Shown here piece after piece: positions 11,841-52,067 of a stretch of 64,000 nucleotides of DNA. This DNA is from Lytechinus variegatus (Eukaryota > Echinodermata > Echinoidea > Temnopleuroida > Toxopneustidae). The DNA lies in assembly GCF_018143015.1 (NCBI RefSeq), contig NC_054740.1, positions 72,623,856 to 72,687,855 of the forward strand. The letters are read 5' to 3'. Below the pieces are notes generated by a model. The model did no database searches, was not told where the DNA came from, and saw only the letters and a program-made list of their open reading frames with translations. The stretch's first letter is position 1; each line of letters opens with the position of its first letter. The position numbers and the translations under genes are program-made.

Positions 11841-13453
11841 CCGGGGCCAGCACTCTCGCTTTCCAGGGCCATGATTCCTCGTTCGTTCGATGGCGTATTT
11901 TGCTTGATTTCCAATTAAGACAAGGATAATCACTTTTCAACATAACATGCAATAAACAAATATTTTTTATCGTAACATACATTAAGATAATGTACATATA
12001 CATACTTACATAGGCTACATTTATTCTAATTATGGCCCCTATAAATCTGCATAAGGCCTTACTGTTGTGTGTTGTATCAACTGCTCAACAAAAGTATTGT
12101 TAAAATTCATGATTTTGTGAATGAGAATCTTATTTCAATGACTTTTGAATTATGTTTAATTAAAAATTTGATCTTAAACGATGAATACATGCATGAATTA
12201 GATATTCTGGTGTAAGTGGAGGAAATGTTACATTCCAGCACCTTCATATAGGCGGTCCCAACCAAAATAGTTTATCATTATAAGGCAACTCGCACTTCGC
12301 GCTTGCATTGTTTGTTTTGATGAGATACTTATTACTATTTCCTTTAAAGGTATTGTTTAACTTTGTGAGCAGCAAATTTAAAAAAAAATTCAAACCAAGA
12401 TGAATCATGTCGTGTACAAGTGCATGTATTAGAACTAATAAACCCTGAAAACAACCATTATTGAGAATGAAAAGCTAAACTACAAGGCAAACCCCGATTT
12501 AGTAAATAGGCGTCTTATAGACGCCTAAATAGTACACATGAGTGTATGGGATGAAATTAAGATGGTGTTTCGGTCACTTTATATTTCAATCAACAAGTGA
12601 AGCACTAAATGATTATTTTCGAACGCAATTTTTTCTGGCTTCATTTTTGTAACATATCACAGACACATGTGACAAGTGTGACCTTCTAGTTCAGATTTTT
12701 TTAAAAGTCAGACCAATGTTAACCAACATTTTAAGTGTCCCTCCCCCGGAAAAAAAATAAACAACCCACCAAGCTTTTTGCTCTTTGAGTAGGATGGGTA
12801 ATACTGGATCCCCACACACCTGCCTTCAGGTAGAATACCTTTGTTTCCCTTCACTTTGTATGCTTCCCCGTGTTTCAAGGCAAAGTGATTAGAGTTTGGA
12901 TAGGGGGGGGGGGGGGTCTTCTTTTTATTTGACAACTAGTCAATTTGACTTTTTTTCCGCCATCATAAATATTGTATTATTGACGTTGTTTTCTTTGAAA
13001 AAAAATTATATAAAGAAACTTCAAATATTTCTTTCTTATTCTTCTTTTTCTCTTCTTTTTCTTTTTCTTTTTTTTATATTGAGGGTATCTACGAGGATTT
13101 AAAGTCGACTAGGTGTGTCTCGAAAATTAAAACCAGGGCTTTTACTCAAAATATGTTAGGCCTACTAGTGTGCAAGTAAACCTGAGATGGAGATGACAGA
13201 GAAAAGAAACTGGGAGGAAAATCACAGCTCCAATCCTACACCCGTACCAAAATGGGGATACGTCTGTCCCGTTGATGTGATCATCAACGTCAGTGAACTC
13301 TCGATCTTTCCCGGAGACAAGACGCCTTTAAATCCTACCTACTTTGGGAGACATTAAGCCCTCGTAGGATTGAAAGTGATTTTGGGTGAGTTTGAGGGAA
13401 AAAATGAATACATGTATATATATGTATGTATATATATATATATATATATACAC
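11841..13453. other. No gene seen; poly(G) and (TA)n tracts
   Basis: A 14-base poly(G) run sits near 12903-12916 and a (TATG)/(TA)n tract near 13411-13450 abuts the next element. A small hairpin with AGGCGTCT/AGACGCCT arms lies near 12508-12526. Confidence 0.4.
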
Positions 13454-15525
13454 ACAAAAAAAAAGTAAGTCCCCCCTAAATCAAACTGCTGTAACTTTTG
13501 AACCGAATTATTTTGAGATATGATATTTCATGGGTGGTTTTATACACTCATTAAGCAACTCCTGGGGAAAAATGAGATTGATCAGTTGAGTCATGCATGA
13601 GTAATTAAAGATTGAATTAAAAATGACAATTTTTTAAAGTCACAAGAGTCTTTTTTCAGATTGTGCAAATACAAAGTTGGTCAAAAATTGTTTTTAGGTG
13701 AACTTTATAGTGTTATGCTGTTTTACTATCCATCATTTAACCATTTCAGACCAAATTTTGATATCGTATGTTCATGGTTGAGTGAGCACGATGTATTGCA
13801 GGGGCCGCGGAAGCGGGGAGGCGGGGGGGGGGGGGGGGCTGGGGGGCTTCAGCCCCCCCCCCACTTTTTCCATAAGCAAGTACAAAAATGTAATACGATT
13901 GTGATTTTTGGCATGGTCAGCCCCCCCCCCCCCCACTTTGAAAACTGCTCTGCGGCCCCTGTATTGTGACGTGTCATCATAGGGTTTTGGGGTATTATCT
14001 TTTACAACTTGTTAGATCATGTTAAAATTTGAAAATGTTGATGGCTCCCCCGATTATAGGCCCTCCCCCATTTAAAATTCTGGATCCACCACTGATCTGT
14101 CCATACATTCAACTGATCCTGAGAAATTGTTAGGAAAAGAATACATTTATGCAGTATAAAGAGTATTCATCCTAAATTTTTGAATGTGCTCGCTCAACCA
14201 TGAAATGGCTAAAGTTCGGAAAGTGTTTGGTGATAGAAATGATGGATGATAAAAACAACAGCAATTAAAGACACCCTTCAAACCAAATTTGCCCCCAATA
14301 TTCACTTTATTACCCTTTAAAATGAGTCTGTGACATTGAAATACCAATTTTCCAACTTTGATGCGTGCTCACTCATCCATAAACAAACAAATCGATTTCA
14401 TTTTTGCACAGAATTCTGCCCATATGTTGATAAACATTACTGCCAAACAGCATTGCTAAAGACAGTCTTGAAAAAAAGTTCCACTATATTGAATAAGGGG
14501 TTTACGTATGCTTAAACATATGCACCCATAATGTACACAAGTCTATGAGAGAGGAAGTCAAAATTTTAACAAATATGAAATGAGGGTTTGTTTCATGGAC
14601 GGTTTTTGTTACTTCTGCCAACAGTTATTTCATGAAACTTCGCACATGGCTTCAGAGTAACACTATCCGAAATGTGCGCACACCAAAATAACCATTCGAT
14701 TCGGTACAGAGCGGGGCCAAGGCCTTGAACTTTCTTCTCATTTGCATAATTTTCGAATATTGTGTGCTCACTGATGCATTAAACATCGGATTTTCAAAAA
14801 TCAAATCAAATGAACTGTGCAAGGAGTTGTGTGACAGATATCCATAGTTACAAATTGCAGTTTTTCCAATAACGTAAAAAAGAGCTAATCACATTCCACA
14901 TGTTCATTCAAGCGTAAATGTTTAATTTGACACCTTTGAATCATTGAAGCATGTAAATTGGTCATGAACATAACAAACAAGTTGAGAAAAGATCATTTTC
15001 AGTTAGAAAAATGAAGCAATACTTGCTACGATATTTGAAAATCGCATTTTTTGTTTCCAATAAATGTTCATTGAACCGTGAAACGGTGAATATTGTTGGA
15101 GATAGTCTTCCCCAAAATAACTGTCATCATTCTAGCATTTTTTATTGAAAGAAATGTGTAAAAATCAAATTATAGCAAATTTGGACTTGAGTTTATTCAA
15201 CCGTGAAATTTAGCTTAAAAAGTTGTATCGTCTTTTAGAAAGTACCCTTTCCAAGCCTTCTGACTAGTTTTCATGATGAGAATGTGGAATTAGTTCCAAT
15301 ACAATGGAATCAAAGTCGTGATATTTTGCTTGTGACTTTTGAAAAGTGACATTTTTGCCTTCTGACGGTGCTCACTGAAGCATGACGTAAGATACATCCA
15401 CAACATTTACTCATAGGGTAGCTTATAAAATTACCTACACGCTCATGTAAAAATATATCAAAAACTCGCATTGGTTCGGAAATTATTGATGTTTGTTTAG
15501 GGGGGGGGACTTACTTTTTTTGTTG
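13454..15525. mobile_element. DNA element of about 2.07 kb with AAAAAGTAAGTCCCCCCTAA ends, inserted in (TA)n
   Basis: The left end AAAAAGTAAGTCCCCCCTAA (about 13457-13479) is mirrored by TTAGGGGGGGGGACTTACTT at about 15498-15517. TA-rich microsatellite lies outside both ends. The interior is noncoding. It is punctuated by a diverged motif like GTGCTCACTCAACCATGAAA at about 14189, 14366, 14763, 15066, 15192 and 15369, spaced roughly 130-180 bp or multiples of that. This suggests an old tandem repeat body. A small element is nested at 13799-13961. It looks like a non-autonomous DNA transposon; I cannot name the superfamily. Confidence 0.7.
13799..13961. mobile_element. Nested short hAT-like MITE, CAGGGGCCGC...GCGGCCCCTG
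   Basis: The element starts CAGGGGCCGC and ends GCGGCCCCTG, flanked by a direct repeat TATTG (13794-13798 and 13962-13966). That repeat could be read as TGTATTG, depending on where the ends are set. The body carries several poly(G)/poly(C) runs. It sits inside the 2.07-kb element and is therefore younger. A related, one-ended copy in reverse orientation is at about 29253-29372. Confidence 0.7.
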
Positions 15526-15532
15526 TGTATAT

Positions 15533-15605
15533 ATATTATATATATATATATACATGTATATATATATATATATATACATGTATTATATATATACATATAT
15601 ATATA
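15533..15605. repeat. (TA)n microsatellite with TACATGTA interruptions, left cap of the array
   Basis: This is mostly TA dinucleotides with two TACATGTATA islands. It separates the 2.07-kb element from the palindromic array and is matched by a second (TA)n at about 17615-17644 beyond the array. Confidence 0.9.
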
Positions 15606-17611
15606 TAATCATAAATGGTATAGTAAATGCCGTAAAAATAAAATCATAGATTTTAAAAGGAGCATAGCTCTCAAAAATGAAAGGTAAAGTCACACTCTTC
15701 GTCAGTGCCCATGATGTGACAAAAAAAGAGAATTCAAAATCCGTTTCTGAAACAGTCGTGAAAAACACGTCTGTTCATGGGCATACGGATTGTGAAACTC
15801 ACCTTTCAAAGAAATCAATGCGCTGAAGATGGAGGAAGCGCACTGTAAAAAACGCATCTAAAGACGCGTTGCCATGACTGCAAGATGACAATGGCGAATC
15901 TCCGGCTCCAAAACAGGAAAATCTGAAAAGGGCCTCACCGCCAACAGTCGAAGTTTAGCAGTAAAAAGTACCTGAGTAAAATAGAAATAGTCTGCTTCGG
16001 CATATGGAATAAAATAATCATAAATGGTATAGTAAATGCCGTAAAAATAAAATCATAGATTTTAAAAGGAGCATAGCTCTCAAAAATGAAAGGTAAAGTC
16101 ACACTCTTCGTCAGTGCCCATGATGTGACAAAAAAAGAGAATTCAAAATCCGTTTCTGAAACAGTCGTGAAAAACACGTCTGTTCATGGGCATACGGATT
16201 GTGAAACTCACCTTTCAAAGAAATCAATGCGCTGAAGATGGAGGAAGCGCACTGTAAAAAAACGCATCTAAAGACGCGTTGCCATGACTGCAAGATGACA
16301 ATGGCGAATCTCCGGCTCCAAAACAGGAAAATCTGAAAAGGGCCTCACCGCCAACAGTCGAAGTTTAGCAGTAAAAAGTACCTGAGTAAAATAGAAATAG
16401 TCTGCTTCGGCATATGGAATAAAATAATCATAAATGGTATAGTAAATGCCGTAAAAATAAAATCATAGATTTTAAAAGGAGCATAGCTCTCAAAAATGAA
16501 AGGTAAAGTCACACTCTTCGTCAGTGCCCATGATGTGACAAAAAAAGAGAATTCAAAATCCGTTTCTGAAACAGTCGTGAAAAACACGTCTGTTCATGGG
16601 CATACGGATTGTGAAACTCACCTTTCAAAGAAATCAATGCGCTGAAGATTTTCTGTCACATCATGGGCACTGACGAAGAGTGTGACTTTACCTTTCATTT
16701 TTGAGAGCTATGCTCCTTTTAAAATCTATGATTTTATTTTTACGGCATTTACTATACCATTTATGATTATTTTATTCCATATGCCGAAGCAGACTATTTC
16801 TATTTTACTCAGGTACTTTTTACTGCTAAACTTCGACTGTTGGCGGTGAGGCCCTTTTCAGATTTTCCTGTTTTGGAGCCGGAGATTCGCCATTGTCATC
16901 TTGCAGTCATGGCAACGCGTCTTTAGATGCGTTTTTTACAGTGCGCTTCCTCCATCTTCAGCGCATTGATTTCTTTGAAAGGTGAGTTTCACAATCCGTA
17001 TGCCCATGAACAGACGTGTTTTTCACGACTGTTTCAGAAACGGATTTTGAATTCTCTTTTTTTGTCACATCATGGGCACTGACGAAGAGTGTGACTTTAC
17101 CTTTCATTTTTGAGAGCTATGCTCCTTTTAAAATCTATGATTTTATTTTTACGGCATTTACTATACCATTTATGATTATTTTATTCCATATGCCGAAGCA
17201 GACTATTTCTATTTTACTCAGGTACTTTTTACTGCTAAACTTCGACTGTTGGCGGTGAGGCCCTTTTCAGATTTTCCTGTTTTGGAGCCGGAGATTCGCC
17301 ATTGTCATCTTGCAGTCATGGCAACGCGTCTTTAGATGCGTTTTTACAGTGCGCTTCCTCCATCTTCAGCGCATTGATTTCTTTGAAAGGTGAGTTTCAC
17401 AATCCGTATGCCCATGAACAGACGTGTTTTTCACGACTGTTTCAGAAACGGATTTTGAATTCTCTTTTTTGTCACATCATGGGCACTGACGAAGAGTGTG
17501 ACTTTACCTTTCATTTTTGAGAGCTATGCTCCTTTTAAAATCTATGATTTTATTTTTACGGCATTTACTATACCATTTATGATTATTTTATTCCATATGA
17601 AGCAGACTATT

Positions 17612-17612
<1 letters not shown>
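15606..17612. repeat. Palindromic array of about 410-bp units, nearly identical copies
   Basis: Units start with TAATCATAAATGGTATAG at 15606, 16015 and 16425, a period of 409-410 bp. Near 16648-16652 the orientation flips, and about two and a third reverse-complement units follow to 17612. One unit boundary in this half is at about 17172. Copies differ by only a base or two, such as one A in a poly(A) run, so the amplification is recent or homogenised. Each direct unit holds a 49-codon frame starting MKGKVTLFVS. Its complement holds a frame of about 80 codons, an AAAG/GTGAGT donor-like site and a CAAGATGACAATGGCGAA motif. I recognise no gene. (TA)n lies immediately outside both ends. Confidence 0.9.
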
Positions 17613-17614
<2 letters not shown>

Positions 17615-17646
<32 letters not shown>

Positions 17647-17655
17647 CATATATAA
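17615..17655. repeat. (TA)n microsatellite, right cap of the array
   Basis: An uninterrupted TA run follows the truncated last inverted unit. It mirrors the TA tract on the left side of the array. Confidence 0.9.
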
Positions 17656-18003
17656 TACATCAATCCATATATACATTAACTGAATTCATTCGTATTTTAT
17701 CAATTAAGTATAAAGTAATACATACGGTAAGGCAATTATCTGAAGGCTATACATAATAATTTTGGTCAATAATGACCATATAAAGATGTAATTGTATAAG
17801 AACAGTATTTAGCTATTATTTAATGTGATTAAAAGTAATCAAGATCAGTCCAACTAGTACTATGATGACCCAGACAATGGATATATAGTAGGACCTAAGT
17901 TTATAGTTATCTCGATCTGTTTGCACATATATATAGAGTAAATAGTGGTAGTAAAATACGAGCTGTGATTGGCTGGATTGGTACCACGTGACCTCCCTTC
18001 AAA
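17656..18003. other. No gene seen
   Basis: AT-rich noncoding DNA between the (TA)n cap and the palindrome at 18004. Confidence 0.4.
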
Positions 18004-18035
18004 AAGTTATATTGTACATATGTACAATATAACTT
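18004..18035. repeat. Perfect 32-bp palindrome centred on TACATATGTA
   Basis: The sequence is its own reverse complement across 32 bases, with the core TTGTACATATGTACAA. It may be part of a larger old foldback. ATATTGTACAATA recurs near 18813 and a second hairpin lies at about 18746-18797. Confidence 0.8.
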
Positions 18036-18454
18036 TCGATTTTTGGATGACAAAACCCGTGTTAAATGAATGGGGAGAATATCGATTAATTTGTTTTCAA
18101 TCGATATATTTGTATATCGATTTCCCAAAGTAGCATTTTTATAATTTCCGATCGCAGATAAAAATACAAATGTACGTGGTTTAACCCCTTGCAGCAGACG
18201 ACAAATTTTGTGTTAAACAGTCAGCCGACTTCCTCCCCTATCAATATCAACTCTTCAGTTTCTTCTAGAATGCATGCACCTCCACTTCAACAATTGTAAG
18301 GTCAAAATTGTATGTAATCAAAAATAACTAACTTTCAACATACTTACTAGACTAGGTCTAGGCCTAAACTGTCTAAGTTAGACCAAGACTTGTGTAAATA
18401 TTTCTGTCATTCTAAACTTTTGGATTGGAATCTATGGATCTAGACCGTCTATTT

Positions 18455-18590
18455 GGAGTTCATTATTTTGGAGTTCATTGTTTGGAGTTAATTGTTTGGA
18501 GTTCATTCAACTGGCCTATATAGGAGTTCATCGACTGTTTGGAGTTCATTTGTTGCTACATGTAATTATAGGAGTTCATCGTGTTCAATT
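18455..18590 (+). repeat. Short tandem GGAGTTCAT repeats
   Basis: TTTGGAGTTCATT-like words recur about eight times with irregular spacing. This is a degenerate minisatellite with no coding signal. Confidence 0.65.
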
Positions 18591-18745
18591 GGAATTTCAC
18601 AAATATAAGGTAAGAAGAACGTATGCCATCTAGATCTAGACTATGGTAAAATCCATGATGGGGGGCTTAGATTGAGGGATCTATTTACTATAATAAATAG
18701 TGAACGTTCTATCATACAATATTACGGGACTATATGAACTCCAAA

Positions 18746-18797
18746 TATAAAATTATCCCTCGTGCAAACCTGCACTCGGGATAATTTTATATTTGTC
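18746..18797. repeat. Hairpin with 17-bp arms AAATATAAAATTATCCC
   Basis: The left arm AAATATAAAATTATCCC and right arm GGGATAATTTTATATTT are exact complements around an 18-base loop. This could be the inner stem of an old foldback MITE. Flanking duplications are not clear. Confidence 0.7.
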
Positions 18798-21732
18798 GTA
18801 CATATAATCCAGTATATTGTACAATAGATTATACACTATTTATATAATATACCCTACGTTGATCAGTTTTAAGAAGAAAAAAAAGATAACAAAAACTTGT
18901 ACATAAAACTATTTCTTTTTTCTCTGTTTTCTTCTTTCTCAATGCTTCCTCCACTTTTCTCTCTCTCTCCTTTTAATCTTTTTTTATGTCGTGAGTTTAA
19001 ATATCCATATTTTATGAATTCAATGACCTACGTTACAATTCTTAGTATATCAAAATGTCCCAGATATTTTTTTTAATGATTCGATATAACGGAGGCCTAC
19101 AAGATTTTTGTTCATCTTTACATGGTTACGCAAACTCTTAATATCATTTTCAAGATTATTCAAAATGTTTCCCTTTTGCTATGTATTTCTTAATTTGCAT
19201 GAAAAAGACCACCACCCAAAAAATTATAAAAATAATAAAATTAAATTAAATTAAGTGTTGCGATTATTGTACCATTTCTTTTTATCGATGTAAGCATATC
19301 CTCTCCGATATGGCTGACCCCGTTCATCTTGCCTGTTTTCTTTGCTATTATCACTTTGGAGGAAGATTTATTGTGGTATGTGATGCCCTATAATTTATTT
19401 TCTGAAAGGGCCCTTAAAATTATTTTATTGTTGATAATTACCCCCCCTTTCTTTGTAAAAAAACCCATTAAAAAGCATGATACTCATTCCCCTCTCAGAT
19501 CTGACCAGTGAGGATACTTTTTTCCCCCAAAAGATTGACACTGTCCTCGTACACTATTTCGCCCAATTTCAGGACATACAATGGCTTTGAGATATCTTTA
19601 GTCATGACTTCACATCAAATACAGTTGGAAGTATTCCCAATATTATTACATAATTTTCAACACAAATCACTTTCAGTTTTTTTTTATGAAAATGGCGGTA
19701 TCACTGTCCGCCAGCGAAGGCTACAGTGCACTTGTGTATTCTTTTTGTACTACATGTACTTTAAAGCTACATGATTTAACTTGCTTTTCGCTGTCACTCC
19801 ATTCGTTTTACCTCCGTGTTAAAAACAACCCGCTAAAACCTGTATAAATCTGAAAGTTACATGTCGCATCAAGATAGACATTATTTTCAAGGAGGATATT
19901 TATTTGTATAAAGGTCTATATCAACAACGTAAAATGTCAATAATATTGAAAACCTATAATGTGGGGGGGGGGTATCTATATACGATCATGATTGTGAAAG
20001 ATCTTCTCAGAATCAATTTACAGTTCACCATGTTCACCGCAGATTAAATTCTAAAGCACAAATTTTATTCAACAACAGATCTTAATTCTGGCTCAGCTCA
20101 ATGGCTGCCAGGTTCACGATCAATTTAGGGCAAAATTAATTTTGAAGGATTTCTCTTTCTGATTTCTTTTTCGAACAATATTATGGTCTTTCTTTTTTTT
20201 CAAGCCCGTATCTCATTATTCTTTTTTGAAACACATACTATTTTTTTTCAGATGAAACACGCATTCTGAGTCTATAATACTGCTGAATAAAAAAAAAAGA
20301 AACAACAAGCGATGTTGTTCCAAAATCTGCAAAATTATGCAACAGTCTATCAATTGTAACAAAATATTGCTGATGATAATGCTTTGATTGCCAATAAGTT
20401 TTTAATAAATATTTTTTTAGATAAAATGTAACGGTCGCGTGTTCGTTTGATTTTGATTTCATCAACAGCAAATTACATTTTCTCACATCTTATTTATTCT
20501 TATAAATCTTATAAATTCAATTTTAAAAGTGGAGGCAACCCCTCCCTTGTTTCTGAGAATAAAACTTGATAAAGAAATTATATCAAGTAACTACTTTTAT
20601 AAAGATAAGCAGTTAAAAGCAACATAAAGCATCCATATAATAGGTAAAACGTTTTAAAAACCGCATAATCAAATCCACAAATGACTTATTGTTCGCGATT
20701 AAATGAGGCATACAAGACACTTATAATTATATCCAATGAAAAACAATCGACCGCACAAGCACCAGCATAAGATGTAAACAACAAATATATATTTATAAAT
20801 GGATAATCACTAAAACCCCTTCACATTACAAATCCCCAAAGTCGTTAATACTCCTGAAAATATCAATTTCGAGATCGGTTTTGTTGTTAATTGGTAATAT
20901 CATAATCTTAATGAGCAAGGTAATGTGACATTTCATTTTTTCAAAGAAGGCATAATTACAAAATACACTTTATTTTTTCTAGGTTATATTTTATGAGATT
21001 GTTCCCTATATGCTTTCCAAAGAGAACAAGAAATACGAAGAAGAAGAATAAGAAGAAGAAAAACGAAGAAGAAGAGGAAGAAAAGAAGAAGAAAAGAAGA
21101 AGAAGAAAAGAAGAAGAAGAAAAGAAGAAGAAGAAGGAGAAGACCTGAACATTTTGTATTACCGTATATACAGCTACTCGTCTGAGGCGTTCTAAACAAT
21201 CACGCTGGAGAAAGCAGGAGCACAAATACAAAAAAGGAGTTTGCAAAGGTTAAGGGGCACTAAAGGTCGAAAATAAGAGGATTCGAATACATAGAGAGAG
21301 CAGAATCAAAGGAGCACAATACAGATAAATGTCATTAACTTATCGAAATCGGATTGAAAAAAATATGAAGCTGTAAATTATGCATGAATGCTTAAGTTTT
21401 GAATTGTTTCATTGAAAACGACATGATGATTAAGATGTGTGATAAAATCTTTTCCTTTTCAGGATGAAATTACATTAACCTATAACTTCATCTTGTTAAA
21501 AAAATAAAGAATCCATGTAATAAAATAAGGAGAGTGAAAAGTGTGGACGTGATATAATCAGATCATCCATTACATAATTAAAGTTGACATACAGGAAATT
21601 ATTTCACCGAAATAACGCAAAAGTATGAAATAGAATAATTTCCTTTTTTCAGTTGTTGCTTGTGTGAATTTTCCTTTAGTAATTGTAGCCTGGATTTACC
21701 CCTCCCCTTTTGTCACAATCCTTGTATTTGCC
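18798..21732. other. No gene seen; (GAA)n tract at about 21030-21150
   Basis: A long GAA/AAG purine tract at 21037-21140 explains the leucine/serine/phenylalanine-rich minus-strand open frames there. The other frames, such as 19329-19774 and 20238-20486, have no domains. Confidence 0.45.
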
Positions 21733-23249
21733 CAGGGGCGTAGATATGGGGGGGGGTCCCTCCCAAATATTTGGTGTGCCCCCAGGTGCCCCCCCCCCCG
21801 AAAAAAATGATAGGGCCTAAGTTACAGCATCATCTACATTTCTTGCTTAAGTGTGAAACATATACATGATATATCTCTTACAATGTGAGCACAGATTTGA
21901 AACCGGGTAAATCTTATACATAGGCGGATCCAGGGGACCGAGTGGCCCTCTCACTCTATTGGCGGAGCAAAAAAAAGAAGGAAATAAAGAAAAAGAAAAA
22001 AGAAGAGAAATGAGAGGAGGAAAAGAAGAGGAAAATAAGAGGAAGACGAGTGAATAAGGTGAGGGGAAGAATAAAACATATTTTAGCTCGGACATCGAGC
22101 TTTCACTATTTCAGAAATTGATTTTTTTAAGTGCTCTGTAAATGTCGGTTTTATGGTCTAAATATTAACATTTTCTGCTCATGCTTTTGATTTGCCAAGT
22201 TCTATTATCATGATTGTCTTCGTGTATTCCATAAGGAACTCAGAATATCCGTTTTCAGAATTGATCGTCGAAACGTATAGGCCTATCAGCTTGCGTTGCA
22301 TTCTCGCATTTTTATTGGTGAGTTATGTATACCTCTATATCAATTATATAACAAGCTACATAAAAAAAACCTTTTCTTACAGTTTATAAAAAAAATGCTA
22401 GCGATTTGCACTTGTATTGATTGTTAAAAATTATATATATATTAACCCGAGCGTCCTATTAATAATTACAAAATGATTAAAATTTCCAGTTTTCAGACCT
22501 TAATATCAATTCCGCGCTCTCATTTAGTCTAATGATTCCTAATAACTAAATTGACCCCTTTTTTTAGAATTGGAATATTAACAAGTTCCATCTCACGATT
22601 AGGAATAATAGGAATATAGTCATCCTTTTCGTATGACTAAAGCCCTTACAATATCCCGGTCTCATAGGTAAAAATAATGATAAAAAATATCAGCTCGCGC
22701 TTAGCGCTGAAATCATTATGTGATCCATTTCAACTTAACAATTTTCTTACGCAGTGCTTGAAATAGTGTTTAAATTGACCCTTCTTCAGATCGGAATATC
22801 CAAAGTTTCCAGCTCGCGCTTCGAGCTGGCATTATTGATCTTCATGATTTTAAAAATGTATTCAGAATGCTCAGATTCTAGGTCTAAAACACGTGCACGC
22901 ATGTTTTTAGGTATCTGCAAACGATCCTTAACATGCCCCTTTTCGATCAGGCCAGAACGTTTATTAAAAGATTCTCCCTATTTTGCTCGCGCTTGGCGTT
23001 CGCATGAAGTATCTCGTTACATACGCATCTTGTTCAGGATCGCAAGTAAAATGAACATAGCTCATAATGTTAGATTGTCAGGACAAAATACAGAAAAAAC
23101 AAGTAGGGCTTATGAGATTATTTCACTTTTATGTTGTTTTGTAAGAATAAAACTAAGAAGTGATTGTGAGGACTACCCTTCAAAGAAACAAACGGAAACC
23201 AACTTTGAACCCCCAAGTGCCCCAGGAAAAAAACCCAGCTACGCCACTG
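21733..23249. mobile_element. hAT-type non-autonomous element of 1.52 kb, CAGGGGCGTAG...CTACGCCACTG
   Basis: The left end is CAGGGGCGTAGA at 21733 and the right end is CTACGCCACTG at 23249. They are flanked by 8-bp duplications TATTTGCC (21725-21732) and TATTTACC (23250-23257) with one mismatch, as expected for hAT. Poly(G) and poly(C) runs lie just inside the ends. The interior repeats words like GCTCGCGCTTCGAGCTGG. The 175-codon frame at 22754-23281 runs through this filler and out of the element, and has no transposase motif. The same family ends recur around 40.1 and 43.4 kb. Confidence 0.8.
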
Positions 23250-23257
23250 TATTTACC

Positions 23258-23638
23258 CATTTCATCAAGGCACAATGGTAGGTATGAACCAGTGAAGATA
23301 TAAAACAAATATGAATTTTTCAAAGTTTGCGAAGTACAGAGAACAGTGTAAACGATGAAAAAAAAAATGCCGATAAAAATGTCAAACAGCGGTTCCCACC
23401 CCCTTTAGTTTGTTTGTTTGTTTTTACTGTGCGGGGGAATAACGAGAAAGATTGGGAGTGGGTTGATTGGTTGATCAAGATGCGCTCATCAGCTTTCAGC
23501 CGATCCTCGTATTAAATTCATAATCATAATGCAGAAGAGTGGCTCCTGAGAAACGGGATGGTTGATCAGAACAAAAATTGATTCAGTTTGAGATGACGAG
23601 CTGGATATCTCAGGTAGCAGTCTTTTGATTCCATCTGG
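23258..23638 (+). promoter_or_regulatory. Presumed promoter and 5' UTR region of the 7TM receptor gene
   Basis: This stretch lies between the hAT element and the first coding exon. I see no clear TATA box or initiator, so the assignment rests on position only. The transcription start cannot be read from the sequence. Confidence 0.3.
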
Positions 23639-51967
<28,329 letters not shown>

Positions 51968-52061
51968 CACTCTTTTTGATTCAAGCTCTTCGAATACCTC
52001 TTTTCACATAACTAAGAAATATATACAATCGCTTCACTTTTTCGTCAAATTGGAGTTTTAG

Positions 52062-52067
52062 AATAAA
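52062..52067 (+). terminator. Polyadenylation signal AATAAA for the 7TM receptor gene
   Basis: AATAAA lies 95 bases after the stop, on the right strand, in an AT-rich stretch. It gives a short 3' UTR if used. No transcript evidence. Confidence 0.5.

Noticed and set aside
15995-16015. U6 snRNA-like word CTGCTTCGGCATATGGAATA in the 410-bp unit
   Set aside because: It resembles the U6 start over about 20 bases only with a gap, and the rest of U6 does not follow.
16345-17258. Repeated 80-codon open frames (starting MFFTTVSETD) in the 410-bp array
   Set aside because: They are the same frame in amplified DNA copies; codon content is AT-driven, no domain is visible, and repetition of the frame follows from repetition of the DNA.
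21000-21250. Leucine/serine/phenylalanine-rich minus-strand frames
   Set aside because: They are translations of a GAA/AAG microsatellite.
22754-23281. 175-codon open frame
   Set aside because: It lies in filler of an hAT-type element with repeated GCTCGCGCTTCG words, crosses the element's right end and shows no domain.
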